From Methylomarinum sp. Ch1-1 (GTDB taxonomy: Bacteria > Pseudomonadota > Gammaproteobacteria > Methylococcales > Methylomonadaceae), in assembly GCF_030717995.2 (NCBI RefSeq), contig NZ_CP157743.1:1178001-1242000 (forward strand): DNA of 64,000 bases, written 5' to 3'. Each line of letters begins with the position of its first letter. Position 1 is the first letter of the stretch. The notes below the pieces were generated by a model. The model saw only the letters and a list, made by a program, of their open reading frames with translations. It ran no database searches and had not been told where the DNA came from. The position numbers and the translations under genes were made by a program. This document shows positions 60,895-64,000 of the stretch, piece by piece.

Positions 60895-63390
60895 CTAAAA
60901 GGGGAGGGTCAGATCCGGTTTGATTCTCAGCATCAGGTTCTTGAACTGCGTCTGTATCCGTGTCAGCGCCTCCTGAGTGTCCGCTTCAAAGCGCAGCACC
61001 AACGATGGCGTCGTATTCGACGCCCTGACCAGCCCCCAGCCGTCATCGAAATCGACGCGCATGCCGTCGATATGGAGGATGCTGCCGTCGTGAAAATCGG
61101 CATGTTCAAGCAGCTGTTCGACAAAGCGCTGGTTCTCGCCTTCGGCCATCGTCACCGTCAGTTCCGGCGTGTTGACGCTATCCGGTAGATCGGCAAACAC
61201 CTCGTTGCTAGGCCGGCTGTCGGCCGATAAAATCTCGATCATTCGGGCGGCGGCGTAAAGGCCGTCGTCGAAGCCGAACCAACGGTCGTAAAAGATGATA
61301 TGGCCGCTCATTTCCCCGGCCAGCGGCGCGCCGGTTTCCTTCAGCTTGGCCTTCAACAGGGCATGGCCTGTTTTCCACATCAGCGGTCGGCCGCCGTTCT
61401 TGATGATCTGTTCGCCAAGGTGGCGGGAACATTTGACGTCGAAGATGATTTCCGCGCCTGGTTTGGCCGATAGCACGTCTTTTGCGAACAGCATCAGTTG
61501 TCTGTCGGGCCAGATGATCTTGCCATTGCAATCGACGATGCCGAGGCGATCGCCGTCACCGTCGAGGGCGATACCGACATCGGCTTGATGATGTTTCACC
61601 GAGGCGATCAGGTCGTCGAGGTTTTCCGGTTTACTCGGGTCCGGATGGTGATTCGGAAAGTTGCCGTCGACATCGCAATACAATTCGACGACCTCACAGC
61701 CAATGGTTCTCAACAGCACCGGCGCCAGTTCCCCGGCTGCGCCGTTGCCGCAGTCGAGGACGATTTTCATCGGTCGGACGATATGAATGTCCTCGGAGAT
61801 GAGGCCGATATACTCATTGGTAAACATCGTGTTTTGTTCGATCGAGCCGCGCTCGCCGCTGGCTATATCGCCGCGATCGATGCGTTGTTTCAGTCCTTGG
61901 ATTTTTTTTTCGGCTAGCGTCTCGCCGTTCAACATCATTTTGATGCCATTGTAATTGGGCGGGTTGTGGCTGCCGGTCACCATCACGCCCGAGCGGCCTG
62001 CGCTGTGATGGGCGACGAAATACAGCATCGGCGTCGGGATCAGGCCTATATCCAAGACATCGCAACCACTGGTGACGATGCCTTCGGCCAATGATTTGGC
62101 AAAAGTCCGGCTGGAAGGACGGCCATCCCGGCCTAGCACGATGGTCTTAATGTTTAAGGCTTTGGCTTCACTGGCAAATGCCTGGCCGATTTTAAAAACG
62201 ATGTCCGGGGTCAAAGTTTGGTCGACAATGCCGCGAATATCATAAGCCCTGAAGATTGCGTCCGTGTCAGCAGAGGTCTTGATGGGCAACGGACTGGACG
62301 GTTTGCTAGCCGGATTATTTGCCTTAGGTTTGGGCGTTATAGCCTCGACAGCCGGTGTTTTTTGTTCGTTGTCCGGCTCAGTGCCTTGGTCCAGAAATTC
62401 GGTGTCCAGGCCCTCATCGAAGAAGCCGTCGTCGAAGTCGACTTCGCTGGAGCTATTGATTTCCTCCTCGTTGTCGATGACGCGTTTAAACTGAATCAGT
62501 GTGGTGATTATCGCCTTCATTTCCTGCAATTGCACCGGGTAGTTGCCGGCTATTTTGCCCGCCAACAGGTCTTTGGCGACTTTGGTAATGCTGCCTTGGT
62601 CCTCTCGGAGATAGCCGGCCAGTTTTCGATAGCCGATGAAAAAAGCCAGGCAGGCGCTCAGTCCACATAGGGCGATGGTCGATAAGATCAGGGTTAACTC
62701 ATTGCTGCCGATTTGTTGGTCAGGCCAGTACAGAATTTGCCAGGCGGAATGGGGAATGGGGATTTTATACGCCGGTTCGGCCATATTTTTCACGTTTCCG
62801 GCGCTGATAAGAACGTTGCGTTGTTGTTTGATTTTTATCAAGCCCTCATCGATGGCGGCATGTCTGACGGCGTCGTTAACAAAGTCGAATCTTAGACTGG
62901 CCAACAACACCCCTAGCGCTTTCCCATCCTGGCTGACCAAACTGGTGATGGCCAGATGGCGGTTTGGGCCTTGTCCTTGAATCATCGCCGGTTGTTTCTC
63001 GGCCAAGGTGGCCTTTACCATCTCCAGGTCGGCAAAGCCCATGTGAGGGACGGAGGACTGGTCGGTTTCTCTGACATGGGGGGGCAATAGACGCAGTTTC
63101 TGCGCTTTAGGCATCAGCGGCTCCAGCTGAGCCGCTAGCTTTTCTAATTCGGCGTCATTGCCGCGCTGCAGCGCATCGATTACTTCCGGATTATGCGCCA
63201 AGCCATCGAGGCTTTGTTGAAGCATGTCCAGTTGGCTGGAAATAGCGAGCGAAATGCCTTTGGCCATGGCCCGGGTCGTGTTCTGTTTCGCCTGTCTGAT
63301 ATCCGGCAGTGAAAACCAGTAGACGCTGGCGCCGACGAGCAAAATCAGCGTCACGGCAATGACTGATAATAATGTGAAGATGCGGGCCAT
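60895..63390 (-). CDS. algC: Phosphomannomutase/phosphoglucomutase with membrane-anchored N-terminal region
   Basis: 831 residues from the ATG at 63390 (MARIFTLLSV). The C-terminal 460 or so form a complete AlgC-type alpha-D-phosphohexomutase: the phospho-Ser loop VMVTGSHNPPNYNGIK, the metal loop ALDGDGDRLGIVD, sugar loop GEMSGHIIF, and phosphate loop RASNTTPSLVLRFE. The N-terminal 370 residues have two membrane helices (about 5-24 and 240-260) around a periplasmic sensor-like domain and then a disordered acidic linker. Such long forms occur in Pseudomonas species; the role of the extra part is unknown. It lies between dut and argB. Confidence 0.94.
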   Translation of the reverse strand: MARIFTLLSVIAVTLILLVGASVYWFSLPDIRQAKQNTTRAMAKGISLAISSQLDMLQQSLDGLAHNPEVIDALQRGNDAELEKLAAQLEPLMPKAQKLRLLPPHVRETDQSSVPHMGFADLEMVKATLAEKQPAMIQGQGPNRHLAITSLVSQDGKALGVLLASLRFDFVNDAVRHAAIDEGLIKIKQQRNVLISAGNVKNMAEPAYKIPIPHSAWQILYWPDQQIGSNELTLILSTIALCGLSACLAFFIGYRKLAGYLREDQGSITKVAKDLLAGKIAGNYPVQLQEMKAIITTLIQFKRVIDNEEEINSSSEVDFDDGFFDEGLDTEFLDQGTEPDNEQKTPAVEAITPKPKANNPASKPSSPLPIKTSADTDAIFRAYDIRGIVDQTLTPDIVFKIGQAFASEAKALNIKTIVLGRDGRPSSRTFAKSLAEGIVTSGCDVLDIGLIPTPMLYFVAHHSAGRSGVMVTGSHNPPNYNGIKMMLNGETLAEKKIQGLKQRIDRGDIASGERGSIEQNTMFTNEYIGLISEDIHIVRPMKIVLDCGNGAAGELAPVLLRTIGCEVVELYCDVDGNFPNHHPDPSKPENLDDLIASVKHHQADVGIALDGDGDRLGIVDCNGKIIWPDRQLMLFAKDVLSAKPGAEIIFDVKCSRHLGEQIIKNGGRPLMWKTGHALLKAKLKETGAPLAGEMSGHIIFYDRWFGFDDGLYAAARMIEILSADSRPSNEVFADLPDSVNTPELTVTMAEGENQRFVEQLLEHADFHDGSILHIDGMRVDFDDGWGLVRASNTTPSLVLRFEADTQEALTRIQTQFKNLMLRIKPDLTLPF

Positions 63391-63412
63391 GCTGTTCTCC
63401 CTGTTAATCCGG

Positions 63413-63871
63413 CTAGTGGCGGCCGCTATGGCCAAACCCGCCTTCGCCGCGATGACTCTGGTCAAACTCGTTGACGCATTCAAATTCCGCCTGCACCACC
63501 GGCACGAACACCATTTGCGCGATGCGTTCACCTATCTCAATGGTAAAAGGCTTATCGCCGCGGTTCCAGCAGGATACGAAAACCTGGCCCTGATAATCAG
63601 AATCGATCAGGCCGACCAAGTTGCCCAGCACCACGCCATGTTTGTGGCCCAGGCCGGAGCGCGGTAACAAAACCGCGGCCAGGCCCGGATCATCGATATG
63701 TATCGCGAGTCCGGTGGGGATCAACAGCGTTTCGCCGGGCTTTAGGGTGGCAGCTTCATCGAGGCAGGCTCTCAAATCGAGGCCAGCCGAGCCCGCGGTG
63801 GCGTATTCGGGCAAGGGTATTTCATTGCCCAGGCGCTTATCCAGTCTCTTAAGCTGTATTTTTTTCATCAA
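63413..63871 (-). CDS. dut: Deoxyuridine triphosphatase (dUTPase)
   Basis: 152 residues, like E. coli Dut. The trimeric enzyme hydrolyses dUTP to dUMP. The five conserved motifs are present: [10 protein letters not shown] at residues 26-35, [10 protein letters not shown] near 70, [13 protein letters not shown] near 82-94 with the catalytic Asp, GERIAQMVF near 115, and [11 protein letters not shown] at the C-terminus. Two ATG codons in a row (63871 and 63868) could start it. The beginning overlaps the coaBC end by 23 bases. Confidence 0.97.
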   Translation of the reverse strand: MMKKIQLKRLDKRLGNEIPLPEYATAGSAGLDLRACLDEAATLKPGETLLIPTGLAIHIDDPGLAAVLLPRSGLGHKHGVVLGNLVGLIDSDYQGQVFVSCWNRGDKPFTIEIGERIAQMVFVPVVQAEFECVNEFDQSHRGEGGFGHSGRH

Positions 63872-64000
63872 TCCTCTCTGCTATCAAAGCTATCAGCTGT
63901 TCCGCCAATTGTTGTTTGTCGGTCATCGCCAATGTTTTACCGCCATCGGGCCAGAAGACCTTCAGGGCGTTCAGATCGCTATCGAAACCGCCAGTTAGCT
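63849..64000 (-). CDS. coaBC: CoaBC C-terminal end, 5' part outside window
   Basis: The minus strand from the window edge reads [20 protein letters not shown] and on to [19 protein letters not shown] with a TAA at 63849-63851. The pattern GFDSxxNAL...FW..G and the final helix match the end of phosphopantothenoylcysteine synthetase (CoaB part of CoaBC), in the coenzyme A pathway. Its place before dut agrees with the conserved coaBC-dut order. Only about 50 codons are visible. Confidence 0.85.
   Translation of the reverse strand, partial: LTGGFDSDLNALKVFWPDGGKTLAMTDKQQLAEQLIALIAERIDEKNTA

Overview
This 64 kb window is a piece of chromosome from a gammaproteobacterium. The housekeeping gene orders (cutA-dsbD-tlpA ... 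aroQ-accB-accC-prmA ... dusB-fis-purH-purD; ispB / rplU-rpmA-obgE-proB / rpsT / murJ; coaBC-dut-algC-argB) are those of Pseudomonas-like and methanotrophic Gammaproteobacteria. A methanotroph of the order Methylococcales is my best guess, but no methane or methanol oxidation gene is present to prove it. Most of the window has GC-balanced coding sequence; one short stretch (about 6.9-8.3 kb) is clearly AT-rich and foreign. No rRNA, tRNA or CRISPR array was seen.

Layout. 1-5650: the 5' nine-tenths or so of a large alpha-2-macroglobulin gene. 5716-8940: a scrap-yard of gene relics, REP palindromes, a REP-associated tyrosine transposase and an AT-rich cargo of unknown genes. 8938-25866: a long minus-strand block with a DUF6880-like protein, purine synthesis (purD, purH), fis-dusB, an rRNA methyltransferase, prmA, acetyl-CoA carboxylase (accB, accC), aroQ, sdaA, and periplasmic thiol reduction (tlpA, dsbD, cutA). 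accB carries an apparent one-base frameshift. 25996-30453: fxsA, DUF3422, DUF2892 and uvrD. 30525-35366: central carbon genes tkt, pyk and gap. 35819-45189: an orphan TRAP binding protein, a PilZ protein, an IS1111-type insertion sequence, adenylate cyclase, a histidine phosphatase, argH and a 53-residue membrane protein. 45461-51037: a DUF4136 lipoprotein, an EAL phosphodiesterase, a chemoreceptor and recD. 51064-64000: ispB, ribosomal proteins L21/L27/S20, obgE, proB, murJ, proC, yggT, a DUF4124 protein, argB, algC, dut and the end of coaBC.

The most interesting content lies between the genes. At least eight copies of a small palindromic non-coding mobile element (here family A, about 166 bp, termini CAGCAATTCCCA) are scattered through 14.8-57.3 kb, each flanked by a 9-bp target duplication (five perfect, three with one mismatch). 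Four copies carry a 69-bp inverted-repeat module (B) at exactly the same internal position. One copy was split by an IS1111-type element that landed in its terminal inverted repeat, so the 9-bp duplication now lies 1.7 kb apart. The 3' non-coding part of that IS has a strong stem and short sequences identical to its own left insertion junction, as expected of the guide RNA (seekRNA or bridge RNA) of this family.

Functional links: gap, pyk and tkt serve lower glycolysis and pentose interconversion; purH/purD, argH/argB, proB/proC and aroQ are amino acid and nucleotide synthesis; dsbD, tlpA and cutA form a periplasmic redox cluster; the PilZ and EAL proteins and the adenylate cyclase point to c-di-GMP and cAMP signalling.
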